Positions 17,262 to 26,920 of a stretch of DNA of 33,718 nt are shown here, one piece after another. The notes below the pieces were generated by a model. The model made no database searches, had not been told where the DNA came from, and saw only the letters and a list, made by a program, of their open reading frames with translations. The stretch comes from Guptibacillus hwajinpoensis (GTDB lineage: Bacteria; Bacillota; Bacilli; Bacillales; Bacillaceae_J): the NCBI GenBank assembly GCA_016841285.1, contig JAENZK010000005.1, forward strand, positions 1-33,718, given 5' to 3'. Made by a program: the position numbers and the translations under genes. How positions within the stretch are numbered: position 1 is the stretch's first letter; every line of letters starts with the position of its first letter.

Positions 17262-19646
17262 ATGTTAGAAGATTCAAGCTTTGCGATACACCCTGATTCT
17301 ATTGAGAACCTAACGAAGATTACGTATTACGATATTGGGTCACTCCTCTCTTTCCACCAAACCGATTCAATATTCACGTTTCAATGTCAACATGGATTTG
17401 TTCGATTACTTTTTTATAGAGATGATATTGTACGTATGGTTATGAATCCTTCTTCGGAACCTTCCTTAAAGAGCAGTGTTGCTTTAGTTAAACAGCCGGA
17501 AACAGTTCATGTTCAACTAAAAGAGCTTGATGAAAAGATCACATTAACCTCATCTAAAATCATTATTGAGCTTCAAAAATCACCGCTACGTGTTTGCGTT
17601 AAAGATAAAAATGGAAACATCCTTGTTACTGAATCCGAACTAGGAATGGGGTATACAAGTTCGAATGCTGTATTTTGTTTTAAAGATATGGATGTAGATG
17701 ACCATTTTTATGGCTTTGGTGAAAAAACAGGTTTTCTTGATAAGCGGGGGGAAAAAATGACAATGTGGAATTCTGATGTTTTTTCCCCACACAATCCTGA
17801 AACCGACGCACTATACCAATCAATCCCTTACTTCATGACTGTCAAAAACGGAAAAGCCCACGGGATTTTCTTTGATAATACATTTAAAACAACATTTGAT
17901 TTTATGTCAAACAACGATACCTATTCCTTTTCAGCCGAAGGTGGACAGCTTGACTATTACATTTTGGCAGGTCCAACCCCTAAGGCTGTAATCGAGCAGT
18001 TTACCGAATTAACAGGGCGCATGCCTCTTCCACCTAAATGGGCGTTAGGCTACCATCAGTCAAAATATAGCTATAAATCGGAGCAGGAAGTTAGGGAGCT
18101 TGTCAGTAAATTCGCCCAAAAAGAAATACCCATTGATGCCATTTATTTTGATATCCATTATATGAACGGCTATCGAGTCTTCACGTTCGACCGTGCTGCA
18201 TTTCCGGAACCAAAACAACTGATACAAGATTTAAAACAAGAGGGGATTCATGTTGTACCAATCGTTGACCCGGGTGTTAAAAAGGATCCAAACTACTACA
18301 TTTATAAAGAGGGGGTTCTTCAAAATCATTTCTGTAAATACCTAGAAGGTGACCTATACCTAGACGAAGTTTGGCCAGGAATGAGTTCCTTCCCTGATTT
18401 CACAAAAACAGAAACACAAAAATGGTGGGGAGAAAAGCATTCATTTTACACGGATTTAGGAATTGAAGGCATATGGAATGACATGAATGAGCCTGCTGTT
18501 TTTAATAAGACAAAAACAATGGATCTTGATGTGATCCATGACAATGATGGGGACTTAAAAACTCATCAAGAACTCCATAATGTATATGGTTTATTAATGG
18601 GAAAGGCCACGTATGAGGGCCTTAAACAGCAGTTAAATGGTAGGCGGCGCCCCTTTCTTCTAACTCGTGCAGGCTATGCCGGTATCCAAAGATATGCGGC
18701 AGTTTGGACAGGGGACAATCGGAGCTTTTGGGAGCATCTAGAAATGTCTCTGCCGATGTGCATGAATCTTGGGATTTCAGGGATTCCATTTTGCGGCCCG
18801 GATGTTGGCGGTTTTGCCCATGACTCAAACGGCCAATTATTAACAAGATGGATGCAGGTCGGAGCTTTTACACCATTTTTCCGAAATCATAATGCACTTG
18901 ATACAGTACCGCAGGAACCATGGGCATTCGGGGAAAAATATGAAAAAATCATAAAAAAATATATTCAACTTCGTTATCAATGGCTTCCTCACCTTTACAC
19001 ATTATTTATGGAAGCAAGCCGAACTGGAATTCCTGTAATGCGACCATTGTTTTTAGAATATCCAAATGACCCGAAGACAGCCAATCTGTCAGATCAATTT
19101 TTAATTGGTGATAACATTCTTATTGCCCCAATTTTGAGGCCTGATACTAATCACCGCGTAGTTTATTTACCCCATGGAGATTGGGTCAATTACTGGAACG
19201 ATGAGGTTATCCAAGGTGGAACCCATATCTTATTTGAAGCTGATCTGGAAACTCTGCCTATTTTTATAAAAAAAGGATCGATGATTGGTAATGGAGCGAT
19301 CAAGCACTCAACAATGGTTGCGGAAACCAATATGAAAATTCATCTCTACCCTAACGAACATAGAGAAATTACTTACAATTTATATGATGATGACGGAGAA
19401 ACTTTCGCATATGAAGAAGGCGAATATTTTCATAAAAAAATAACCTGTCAACTCATTCAATCTGATATTCAAATATCGATTCATAATGAGAACACTTCAT
19501 TCAAACCAAGCTGGAACGAGTGGACATTAGTGATTCATCTCTTAAAAAAACCAATAAGGGTATTTGTCAACGGTGAAAAAATCACGGATGAAAGGCTCAA
19601 ATACAATAGCGAAAAACATACATTTTCAATTAAATTTTATGAATAG
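17262..19646 (+). CDS. Glycoside hydrolase family 31 alpha-glucosidase
   Basis: GIEGIWNDMNEPAVF catalytic motif, WTGDNRSFWEHL, GISGIPFCGPDVGGF. ATG 17262 follows GGGGAGGG; the ORF-track start 17193 is too early. Confidence 0.93.
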   Translation: MLEDSSFAIHPDSIENLTKITYYDIGSLLSFHQTDSIFTFQCQHGFVRLLFYRDDIVRMVMNPSSEPSLKSSVALVKQPETVHVQLKELDEKITLTSSKIIIELQKSPLRVCVKDKNGNILVTESELGMGYTSSNAVFCFKDMDVDDHFYGFGEKTGFLDKRGEKMTMWNSDVFSPHNPETDALYQSIPYFMTVKNGKAHGIFFDNTFKTTFDFMSNNDTYSFSAEGGQLDYYILAGPTPKAVIEQFTELTGRMPLPPKWALGYHQSKYSYKSEQEVRELVSKFAQKEIPIDAIYFDIHYMNGYRVFTFDRAAFPEPKQLIQDLKQEGIHVVPIVDPGVKKDPNYYIYKEGVLQNHFCKYLEGDLYLDEVWPGMSSFPDFTKTETQKWWGEKHSFYTDLGIEGIWNDMNEPAVFNKTKTMDLDVIHDNDGDLKTHQELHNVYGLLMGKATYEGLKQQLNGRRRPFLLTRAGYAGIQRYAAVWTGDNRSFWEHLEMSLPMCMNLGISGIPFCGPDVGGFAHDSNGQLLTRWMQVGAFTPFFRNHNALDTVPQEPWAFGEKYEKIIKKYIQLRYQWLPHLYTLFMEASRTGIPVMRPLFLEYPNDPKTANLSDQFLIGDNILIAPILRPDTNHRVVYLPHGDWVNYWNDEVIQGGTHILFEADLETLPIFIKKGSMIGNGAIKHSTMVAETNMKIHLYPNEHREITYNLYDDDGETFAYEEGEYFHKKITCQLIQSDIQISIHNENTSFKPSWNEWTLVIHLLKKPIRVFVNGEKITDERLKYNSEKHTFSIKFYE

Positions 19647-19653
19647 TTTGTGA

Positions 19654-19684
19654 AAACGGCCCTTTTTAGGGCTATTTTTATTAG
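19654..19684 (+). terminator. Rho-independent terminator of the GH31 gene
   Basis: GGCCCT-tttt-AGGGCT followed by ATTTTTATT. Confidence 0.75.
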
Positions 19685-19688
19685 TTTT

Positions 19689-19731
19689 CGTGATTTGCAT
19701 CACACTACCTCCTCTTTCTTAGGCTTATAAT
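19689..19731 (+). promoter_or_regulatory. Fnr/Crp-like site with a downstream -10 box
   Basis: CGTGATTTGCATCACA (19689-19704) and TATAAT (19726-19731); site centre is about 41.5 bp upstream of the expected start site. Confidence 0.7.
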
Positions 19732-19764
19732 GAAAAAAATTTGGCCATATATGGAGGGGTTTAG

Positions 19765-20784
19765 ATGATCAATACTTCTACCCTAAAAAGAAAAATTAAA
19801 AGAAAACCAATACAGTGGACAAGACATTCTGTTCAAATAGTATTCTCTCTGTTCCTTTTATTTGTGGGCTGGCAATTCTATCAATTTTATGCCCATTTTG
19901 AATCACTAGGAGCAGCACCTTATGTTGAGAAGCCACCGGCTGTAGAAGGATTCTTGCCAATCGGTTCCTTAGTAGCCTTAAAGGTTTGGGTCACAACTGG
20001 AGAGTTCGATTTTATCCACCCCGCGGGATTAATTCTTTTTACTTTTTTTATTTTATCCGGTTTCCTATTTCGAAAAGCTTTCTGCGGCTGGCTATGCCCG
20101 GTTGGAACAGTAAGCGAGTTTCTTGGGATGTTTGGCCGAAAAATAATGAAAAAGAAAATTAATCCACCAAAGTGGTTAAGATGGATTTTATATTCGATCA
20201 AATACTTATTATTAATTGTTTTTCTAAAAGCTGTTATTTTTGACATGTCAATTCCAGATTCGCAGGACTTTTTAAGTTCTCCGTACAACAAAGTAGCCGA
20301 TGTTAAAATGATGCTATTTTTCATAGGTCTCAGCGCTGTTGCCATTAAAGTATTGCTTGTTCTTGCACTGTTAGGGATTTTCATTCAAAACTTTTGGTGT
20401 CGTTATTTATGTCCATATGGAGCGCTAATTGGCTTAGGCTCGCTATTTCGCATTACAAAGATTAAGAGAAATGAGTCGACCTGTATTGAATGTAACCAAT
20501 GTACGAGAGTTTGCCCGCAAGGGATTAATGTGGCCAAGCTAAAAGCGGTAACAACTCCAGAATGTACCTCTTGTTTTTCCTGTATTGAAGCATGTCCTGT
20601 TAAAGACACTTTAAATATGACGGTAGCGGGTAAAAAGGTAAATAAATGGGCTGTTCCAACATCATTTCTAGTATTATTTACTGTAGTAATTATTGTTGCA
20701 AAAGCTACTGGCTATTGGGATTCAACTATTACATATGAAGAATTCCAGGAATTAATCCCTATCGTAAATTATTTAAGCCATTAA
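19765..20784 (+). CDS. NapH/NosR-like membrane polyferredoxin (4Fe-4S binding protein)
   Basis: CGWLCPVG and CRYLCPYG motifs plus two ferredoxin clusters CIECNQCTRVCPQ and CTSCFSCIEACPVK; several TM segments. Confidence 0.9.
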   Translation: MINTSTLKRKIKRKPIQWTRHSVQIVFSLFLLFVGWQFYQFYAHFESLGAAPYVEKPPAVEGFLPIGSLVALKVWVTTGEFDFIHPAGLILFTFFILSGFLFRKAFCGWLCPVGTVSEFLGMFGRKIMKKKINPPKWLRWILYSIKYLLLIVFLKAVIFDMSIPDSQDFLSSPYNKVADVKMMLFFIGLSAVAIKVLLVLALLGIFIQNFWCRYLCPYGALIGLGSLFRITKIKRNESTCIECNQCTRVCPQGINVAKLKAVTTPECTSCFSCIEACPVKDTLNMTVAGKKVNKWAVPTSFLVLFTVVIIVAKATGYWDSTITYEEFQELIPIVNYLSH

Positions 20785-20820
20785 AAAAAGACCCGAAACA
20801 AGGGTCTTTTCTTCTATTTT
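20782..20820 (+). terminator. Rho-independent terminator (possibly bidirectional)
   Basis: AAAAAGACCC-gaaacaa-GGGTCTTTTCTTCTATTTT between convergent genes. Confidence 0.8.
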
Positions 20821-22025
20821 ACATTCAACGAAATCAAACAAATGTCATCCTTTAATGCTTTCCCATTTACGAACTTATTTTTAATCTCCTCGATTAACTG
20901 GACATTGTTGGGCTTATTCACAATTATAGTCTCAATTGTATTGATCGCATCACTAATAACCGGATTGATTAATTCAATAAGACCATCCGTGTACAGCATT
21001 ATGGTGGACGATTCATTATAATGCAATAATTGTTTTTTAACTTTTAAATTAGGGAATATCCCTAATATGATACTGCCCACGTCCATCCTTTCCATCGTTT
21101 TCTGATCTAGAAATAATAGGCCAGACGGATGGCCGGCATTGACATATTCAATTGTTTTTAACTCCGTATCAACCACCAAATAAATGGCTGTTGCGTACGT
21201 AGATTGGTTGGTTGAATTAAATAAAGAAAAAATATGATGATTGAGCTCTTTAATGACCTCAATTGGGTCAGAAATGCTAGTTATTAAACCTTTCAGCAAC
21301 GAACGAATCGACATACTTATTAGTGCCGCTGATACCCCATGACCCATGACATCAATCAAGATGATCCCATATTTATTATGTGATATTTCGAACCAGCTAT
21401 ACATATCCCCTGATAATGATTCAGAAGATGGGTAGTAAGCCTGAATATTAATATTTTCAAGAATAATGGGTTCCGACAGGACGCTTGTTTGAACCTTTTT
21501 CGCCAATTCAAGCTCTCTTTTAACCCTTTGTTCTTCGGCTAGAATTACCTCATAGGCCTGACCTAAGTCAATCGCATTGGCTATAAAGTTGGCCAACGTC
21601 TGCATTAACTCCAAGTCGCTTGTATCAAACTTATGTGGTGAAGGATCAATCGCACACAAAGTTCCGAACATCGTGTTGTCTTCTAAAATAATGGGTACAC
21701 CCAAATAGGAACCAATATTGGCTGAATAGGTGATATCTAGTTTTTTCACAATTGGATGCTTCGATGTATCTTCAATCATTAACGGCTCACGGCCGTGGCT
21801 AAATATAATGTTTCAATACGATTTCTGAATGGGTACCGTTTTACCCTCATCTATAATACAGCCATCTTCCTGATTGAAAACTTTTAGTATAGAAAACGAC
21901 TCCTCTGTTGTTCTGCCAACAAAAAAAGTCCGTACTTTTATAGATTGATTTAATAACTCAAAGGCATGGACTGTCGCTTCGTTAAATTTCCTTGAAATTT
22001 TATCAAGCGTCTTTGAAGTATTCAA
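20814..22025 (-). pseudogene. GAF domain PP2C/SpoIIE-type phosphatase interrupted by an in-frame TGA
   Basis: ORFs 21813..22025 and 20814..21779 are in the same frame and together form a GAF domain followed by a PP2C/SpoIIE phosphatase; a single TGA at 21813-21815 separates them. TTG start at 22025 follows AGGAGGAG. Confidence 0.8.
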
Positions 22026-22162
22026 ACACTAACTCCTCCTTCCATCCTCTCATTGTTATTTTCATTATAGCAACTTTATTAACGTTCCGTACAATGATTT
22101 TATTTTACAAAAATAATAAATATCTATGTTTCAAAATTACTAATAATCGTTCAATAAATATT

Positions 22163-22192
22163 AAAAGGAACCAAATCGCTTCAGTTCCTTCT
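22163..22192 (-). terminator. Rho-independent terminator of the pilus operon
   Basis: On the minus strand AAGGAAC-N12-GTTCCTT followed by TTAATATTTATT. Confidence 0.65.
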
Positions 22193-22197
22193 AAAAA

Positions 22198-22722
22198 CTA
22201 CTCTATAAAATAAAAATCTAGTGAAAGTGTGGTGATGAATTCCCCTCCCTCTACCTCTGTCAATCTACCATCCTTCACGGCATATAGATAGGGCAGCGAA
22301 TTCATTCTCTCTATAAAATCCATCGTGGCTTCGAAAGATCCTTGAATACTTAGTGATGTATTCATCGTATTTTCTTCGCTCACTTTTTCTCCCTCTTGCA
22401 TAACAATTACTTCAACGTTCGATTCCTTCGCTCTTTTCAGTATCGTATCCCAATACTTATGAGAGGAATTTCCGTCCGGAATCATTTCCCTAAACTTATT
22501 ATTTTCTTCGCTAAGTCGTGAAATTGAATTACGTATTTCTGTTTCTTTATTTATATATTTACTAATTTCCTCCCATTGACTTTGAAGCTGTTCTCTCTCT
22601 ATAACTAATTTATTTCTGTTATCCAGATAAGACGGCAACCATGAATTTACGATCAGCGCAATCAGGACAAAAATAATAAAAATCGTTAATAGCACCGTTT
22701 CACGTTTGTTTAATTTTCTCAT
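22198..22722 (-). CDS. PilO-like type IV pilus biogenesis protein
   Basis: N-terminal TM, coiled coil, then a small ferredoxin-like fold region (VIVMQEGEKVSEENTMNTSLSIQGSFEATMDFIERMNSLPYL); last gene after PilM-PilN. Confidence 0.8.
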   Translation of the reverse strand: MRKLNKRETVLLTIFIIFVLIALIVNSWLPSYLDNRNKLVIEREQLQSQWEEISKYINKETEIRNSISRLSEENNKFREMIPDGNSSHKYWDTILKRAKESNVEVIVMQEGEKVSEENTMNTSLSIQGSFEATMDFIERMNSLPYLYAVKDGRLTEVEGGEFITTLSLDFYFIE

Positions 22723-22726
22723 CCCA

Positions 22727-24181
22727 TTACTTCCCCTCTATCAATGAAGGAATTAATTGAAATTCGATTGTGAATATAACTCCCTCATTACTTTTACTAG
22801 ATTGGGTTAGATGAACGTTATGGTACTCCACATCCGATTGCAGTTTTTTATAAAAGGTCATGACTTCCTCTTGCGTCCTCCCTATTCCTCCAAGATTGAT
22901 CTGTTCCCTTGAAAAACCTATTTCTGAAAGCTTCACTGAATTCGGAAGATAGCTTTTTATTTTATTTATTATTACAAAACCATTTAGATGGCTTTGCTCG
23001 GAGTTTGTTTTTATTAATTCCAGATTTCCCTTTTCATTCATTAATTGTTTTCTTTGAATTAATAGATCTACTAAATCCTGTGAGTTATCAATATTGGCAT
23101 GTAAGGTCTCTATATCCGTTCGTAATTGAAATTCTGTACTTAGAAAAAATAATAATAAAAAGGCAAGAAATGCAAATAAAGGATAGATTATAAACCTATT
23201 TTTTCTATATTGAACGATTTGTTCTTTTGGATATAGATTTATTGCTTCTTCAGGTCCATTATTTAAAGCTATTCCAAGACAAGCGGCATAAGGACAGGTT
23301 ATGATTTGAAGTTCTAAAAATGGCATAAAAACTTTTATTCCTTGCTCCGTGTTCTTCCAATGCTCTTCTTCACCTAACAAAATAACGGATTTAATTCTGT
23401 CCTTCGTATATTTTCCATTCCAACTTAGAATAGTTCTTGTTATCTCTTCTTCATCATCCTCCTCTCGACCATATGCTGAGGATATTGGTGTATACCTTGA
23501 GTACATCAATTTATCTTGCTTATAAACAGACAACATCATCCTTCTGGAATCTTTACGTATTATTAAAAGAGGGCCATCCACCTCTTTTAGCACACCCTTA
23601 TGGAATAGCCCCTTGTATAAAGCTTCTGGTTCCAATCCAAAGGATTCAATCAATAATCCAGCCTGTTTAAAAGATTGTATCGCCTTTTCTATAAATGAAC
23701 GGTAAACGGCTATTACCGTATACTCTTCCTGAACCTTCCCATCTATAACCTGGCTGTTTAAATGAGAAAAATGGATAATTAACTCTTTTACATTTACGGG
23801 CAATTCAGATTGTGCCTTATATTGGATCGCTTCTTTAATCTCCTTTTTAGGCAATTGCGGCAGCCTAATTTGTCGAACGAAAAATGGAAGCTCTTCTATG
23901 AAAACACTAACCTTTTTTTCTTTTATATTATGATTTATTAAAGTTTCTCTAATTTTAAATCCAAGAATCTCAGGTTGAAGAATTTTCCCTTCACTAACGA
24001 GATCATCTGCTAGTTTTTCAGTAATTTCTTCTTTAACATTCCATTGTCCACTTTTTTCACGTTCTAATAATACAATCTTTAATATGGAATCCCCGATTTG
24101 AATTCCGAGTTTTGAACGGGAAAAATCAAACTTATTATTCATTTTGAAGAGACGCGAACTATTCTTATTATTCTTCTTCAT
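22727..24181 (-). CDS. PilM-PilN fusion-type pilus assembly protein
   Basis: Actin-like PilM region (KLGIQIGDSILKIVLLE..., LPQLPKKEIKEAIQYKAQSELPV) followed by a TM segment and PilN-like region (LNGFVIINKIKSYLPNSVKLSEIGFSREQINLGGIGRTQEEVMTFYKKLQ). ATG 24181 has AAAGGAGA upstream. Confidence 0.8.
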   Translation of the reverse strand: MKKNNKNSSRLFKMNNKFDFSRSKLGIQIGDSILKIVLLEREKSGQWNVKEEITEKLADDLVSEGKILQPEILGFKIRETLINHNIKEKKVSVFIEELPFFVRQIRLPQLPKKEIKEAIQYKAQSELPVNVKELIIHFSHLNSQVIDGKVQEEYTVIAVYRSFIEKAIQSFKQAGLLIESFGLEPEALYKGLFHKGVLKEVDGPLLIIRKDSRRMMLSVYKQDKLMYSRYTPISSAYGREEDDEEEITRTILSWNGKYTKDRIKSVILLGEEEHWKNTEQGIKVFMPFLELQIITCPYAACLGIALNNGPEEAINLYPKEQIVQYRKNRFIIYPLFAFLAFLLLFFLSTEFQLRTDIETLHANIDNSQDLVDLLIQRKQLMNEKGNLELIKTNSEQSHLNGFVIINKIKSYLPNSVKLSEIGFSREQINLGGIGRTQEEVMTFYKKLQSDVEYHNVHLTQSSKSNEGVIFTIEFQLIPSLIEGK

Positions 24182-25436
24182 TTGCAGCGCTCTCCTTTTG
24201 CTCAATAACTTCCACTTCGTTTTGTTTAAAGCCGATTCCGGATGGGAGGTTTTCAAAAGAACATCGATTATAGACGAATTTCATATCACCGTTAACCAAG
24301 CTAAGAATACTGTCTAACAATCCCGTTACCAACCCTGTTCCAAACTTTACATCCTTAGCTCCAACATATCCATTAACTTCAACATGACCTTTTGTACTAA
24401 TTTCTCCCTGTGAAAATAGAATTCCGTTAATTTGTAAACCTGTCACTAAACCTAAAAAATTTATATCATCCTTGGCTATAATATTAAGATTAGTAGGGAT
24501 AAATTCTAATCCCCCAACTTCCAATAATCCTGTAACCTCTCCATTCACAACTATTGTCCTATTCATTAATGATAATCCCAATAAATCAAGACCAGTAATA
24601 ACCATATCTCCATCTACAAAAATAACCTTATCCGTTGTTGTTAATCCCAAAAGTGAAATACTTAATAAATCATGTGGAATATATTTCCCTTCCTCTTGGG
24701 CCTTTTTCCGAGCATAATCAAAATCAAACAATGGCATTGGAACTTCTTCTTCTTCAACTTTTTTACTGGACTCTAAACCATCCACTCTAATGTTTTCTTT
24801 CCTAGTACTACTAGCGAAACTATTAACCTTTGGGTCTGTTGTAAAGAGCCCATAATGTTTAAGTTCTACGATTCCATTACTATGAACATTACCATTCACT
24901 TTGATTTCATGTGTACTTAAGAAACCTAAGCCTAACAGGCCTGAAACTGTTTGAATTTTCACATTCTCTTTACCGTAAATAGCATATTCCAGTGCCTTTG
25001 GTGGATCTCCACCATTCTCCGGCCAAATAGGTTGTCTTACCCAACTTGTGAGAGTTCTCTTTTCACCTTTATACATCCCAGAAGAAATAATATCGTATCC
25101 TATATTTTCTCCAAAATCATTTATCTTGGGAGTTATGGAAACATCATATTGTCCACCTTGAAAAGAAGTGTTAGATAGTGTCGTGGGCGGCACATTGTTA
25201 CTTTTAATCTCTTTATTAACTTCATAGACACCCTCTTCTAAACCAGCCTCTGCAATATAATAAGCGTTTGTTTGATTTTCATGTTTAAATGAGCTTCTTA
25301 TGTCAGTATTAGAGTATTTAATAATGATCGTTGCCAATGAGATCAATAAAAAAGTAACTATGAGAACAAATACTAAGCTTGCTCCTTCTTGATTAGAACA
25401 GTTAAGTTTTATTAAATTTTCTTTTCTTTGCCCCAT
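24168..25436 (-). CDS. PilX-like pilus protein with a long glycine/valine-rich C-terminal region
   Basis: N-terminus EGASLVFVLIVTFLLISLATIIIKYSNTDIRSSFKHENQTNAYYIAEAGLEEG matches PilX N-terminal region; position in the pilus operon. Confidence 0.75.
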   Translation of the reverse strand: MGQRKENLIKLNCSNQEGASLVFVLIVTFLLISLATIIIKYSNTDIRSSFKHENQTNAYYIAEAGLEEGVYEVNKEIKSNNVPPTTLSNTSFQGGQYDVSITPKINDFGENIGYDIISSGMYKGEKRTLTSWVRQPIWPENGGDPPKALEYAIYGKENVKIQTVSGLLGLGFLSTHEIKVNGNVHSNGIVELKHYGLFTTDPKVNSFASSTRKENIRVDGLESSKKVEEEEVPMPLFDFDYARKKAQEEGKYIPHDLLSISLLGLTTTDKVIFVDGDMVITGLDLLGLSLMNRTIVVNGEVTGLLEVGGLEFIPTNLNIIAKDDINFLGLVTGLQINGILFSQGEISTKGHVEVNGYVGAKDVKFGTGLVTGLLDSILSLVNGDMKFVYNRCSFENLPSGIGFKQNEVEVIEQKESAANEEE

Positions 25437-25459
25437 AGTTATCCCCTACTATCCCGAAC

Positions 25460-26005
25460 TTACCTTTGAATTTTCCCCCGAGGCTTTGCTTGGATCTCTA
25501 TCTCTTTATCTACTATTTGTGAAGAATAATCTGTTAAAATTTTTCTAAACAGCGTTACTTTAATGAGAGAATCAGTCTCGTCAATTCCAAAAACAGCAGA
25601 AATACCTTCTATTAAAAGATCTCTATTTAGAACCACTGTCTCATCTTCTTCAACTTTATAAAGCTCTTCAGAACGATATAATGCACCCTCTTCAACCGAA
25701 TAGATGACAATTTTATGATTTACGCCGGATTCTTCTAAAAGCGTTAAACTATTTGTTTCACTCACAGGATACGAGATACCATCAATTGTTCCGATTTTAC
25801 TGCTAACAATATCCCTCTTAATAAGATTGTGAATGTGTCGTAAATTAAGTTGCACATCTGCTTGACTAACTGTCCTGTCATAGCTTACTAAGCCTTCCCT
25901 AAACATCGAAAAAATGACTGTAAATATAACCATTGATATCGAAACTGTAATTAATAGTTCAATTAACGTAAAGCCTTTATTGGTATGGACGCTTTTAAAA
26001 GACAT
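25460..26005 (-). CDS. Prepilin-type N-terminal cleavage/methylation domain protein (minor pilin)
   Basis: NKGFTLIELLITVSISMVIFTVIFSMF. Confidence 0.85.
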   Translation of the reverse strand: MSFKSVHTNKGFTLIELLITVSISMVIFTVIFSMFREGLVSYDRTVSQADVQLNLRHIHNLIKRDIVSSKIGTIDGISYPVSETNSLTLLEESGVNHKIVIYSVEEGALYRSEELYKVEEDETVVLNRDLLIEGISAVFGIDETDSLIKVTLFRKILTDYSSQIVDKEIEIQAKPRGKIQR

Positions 26006-26457
26006 TACGGAGATTCACCTTTCCGTAGTAATAAACTGCCAATCTCTACCCCATTTCCATTCTTTTCAACACGAACATTAATTTGCATAATTTCATTAAT
26101 TGGCTTCCCACTAAAAGGAAGCAAATCAAATTCAATCTCATAGAAATTTGCACATTGTAATTGGTCATCACTATCTATAAAAATCTCTGTATAATTTATA
26201 TTCTCATCTTCCTCGGCACGGTTATCTAATAAGGTTTGATAAGGCAACGATTTCAATTGCTCCATAACATTACTAGCACATTCATTTTTATCCGTTCGAT
26301 CCCAGCTTTGTTCCACACCGGCTCTGCCGCTAATGAAGACTGCGATAATGACTGTTAGGACCAAGGTTAAAATAAAGATTGAGATAAGCAGTTCGAGTAA
26401 GGTTTCACCTTTTGAGTTTAGAAATTTGATGGTATCAATACATTTAAGATTGCTCAT
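26005..26457 (-). CDS. Minor prepilin-like protein with variant cleavage motif
   Basis: KGETLLELLISIFILTLVLTVIIAVF; Glu+5 retained, +1 is Glu rather than Phe. Overlaps the next gene. Confidence 0.75.
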   Translation of the reverse strand: MSNLKCIDTIKFLNSKGETLLELLISIFILTLVLTVIIAVFISGRAGVEQSWDRTDKNECASNVMEQLKSLPYQTLLDNRAEEDENINYTEIFIDSDDQLQCANFYEIEFDLLPFSGKPINEIMQINVRVEKNGNGVEIGSLLLRKGESP

Positions 26458-26504
26458 TAGTGCACAACCTTTAATTAGCTATGGTTTAAATGTAAAAACC
26501 TTAA

Positions 26505-26876
26505 CTATTCGAATTTAACATTTCCGTTTGCATCAAGAATATATGCCTTAGTTTTATTGTCATGCCCTGTTACATCTTTCCAAGGATTTTCTGCAATTTC
26601 ATTTATATACTTACCATTAATTAATTTATTTTGGTTAATTACCTTATCTGCATTCCCATCCGATGTTGGATATTTCCCTGTATCAAAATGATATCTTTCA
26701 ACAGCCGATTGAAGTAAAGATACATTCGCTGAATTTGCAGCCTTCCTCGAATCTTCCCCCGTATCAGCAAATCTCGGAATTATAATTACAGCTAAAATCG
26801 CCAAAATTCCGATTACAATTAGTAATTCTATTAATGAAAAGCCCTTCTGATTACGTAACAACTTTTTGATGCTCAT
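26505..26876 (-). CDS. Major-pilin-like / PulG-ComGC-like prepilin
   Basis: NQKGFSLIELLIVIGILAILAVIIIPRFAD; start ATG 26876 preceded by GGAGGGAAAAACG. Confidence 0.9.
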   Translation of the reverse strand: MSIKKLLRNQKGFSLIELLIVIGILAILAVIIIPRFADTGEDSRKAANSANVSLLQSAVERYHFDTGKYPTSDGNADKVINQNKLINGKYINEIAENPWKDVTGHDNKTKAYILDANGNVKFE

Positions 26877-26920
26877 CGTTTTTCCCTCCAATTTTAAACA
26901 AAAGGATTATCTTTTAATCT

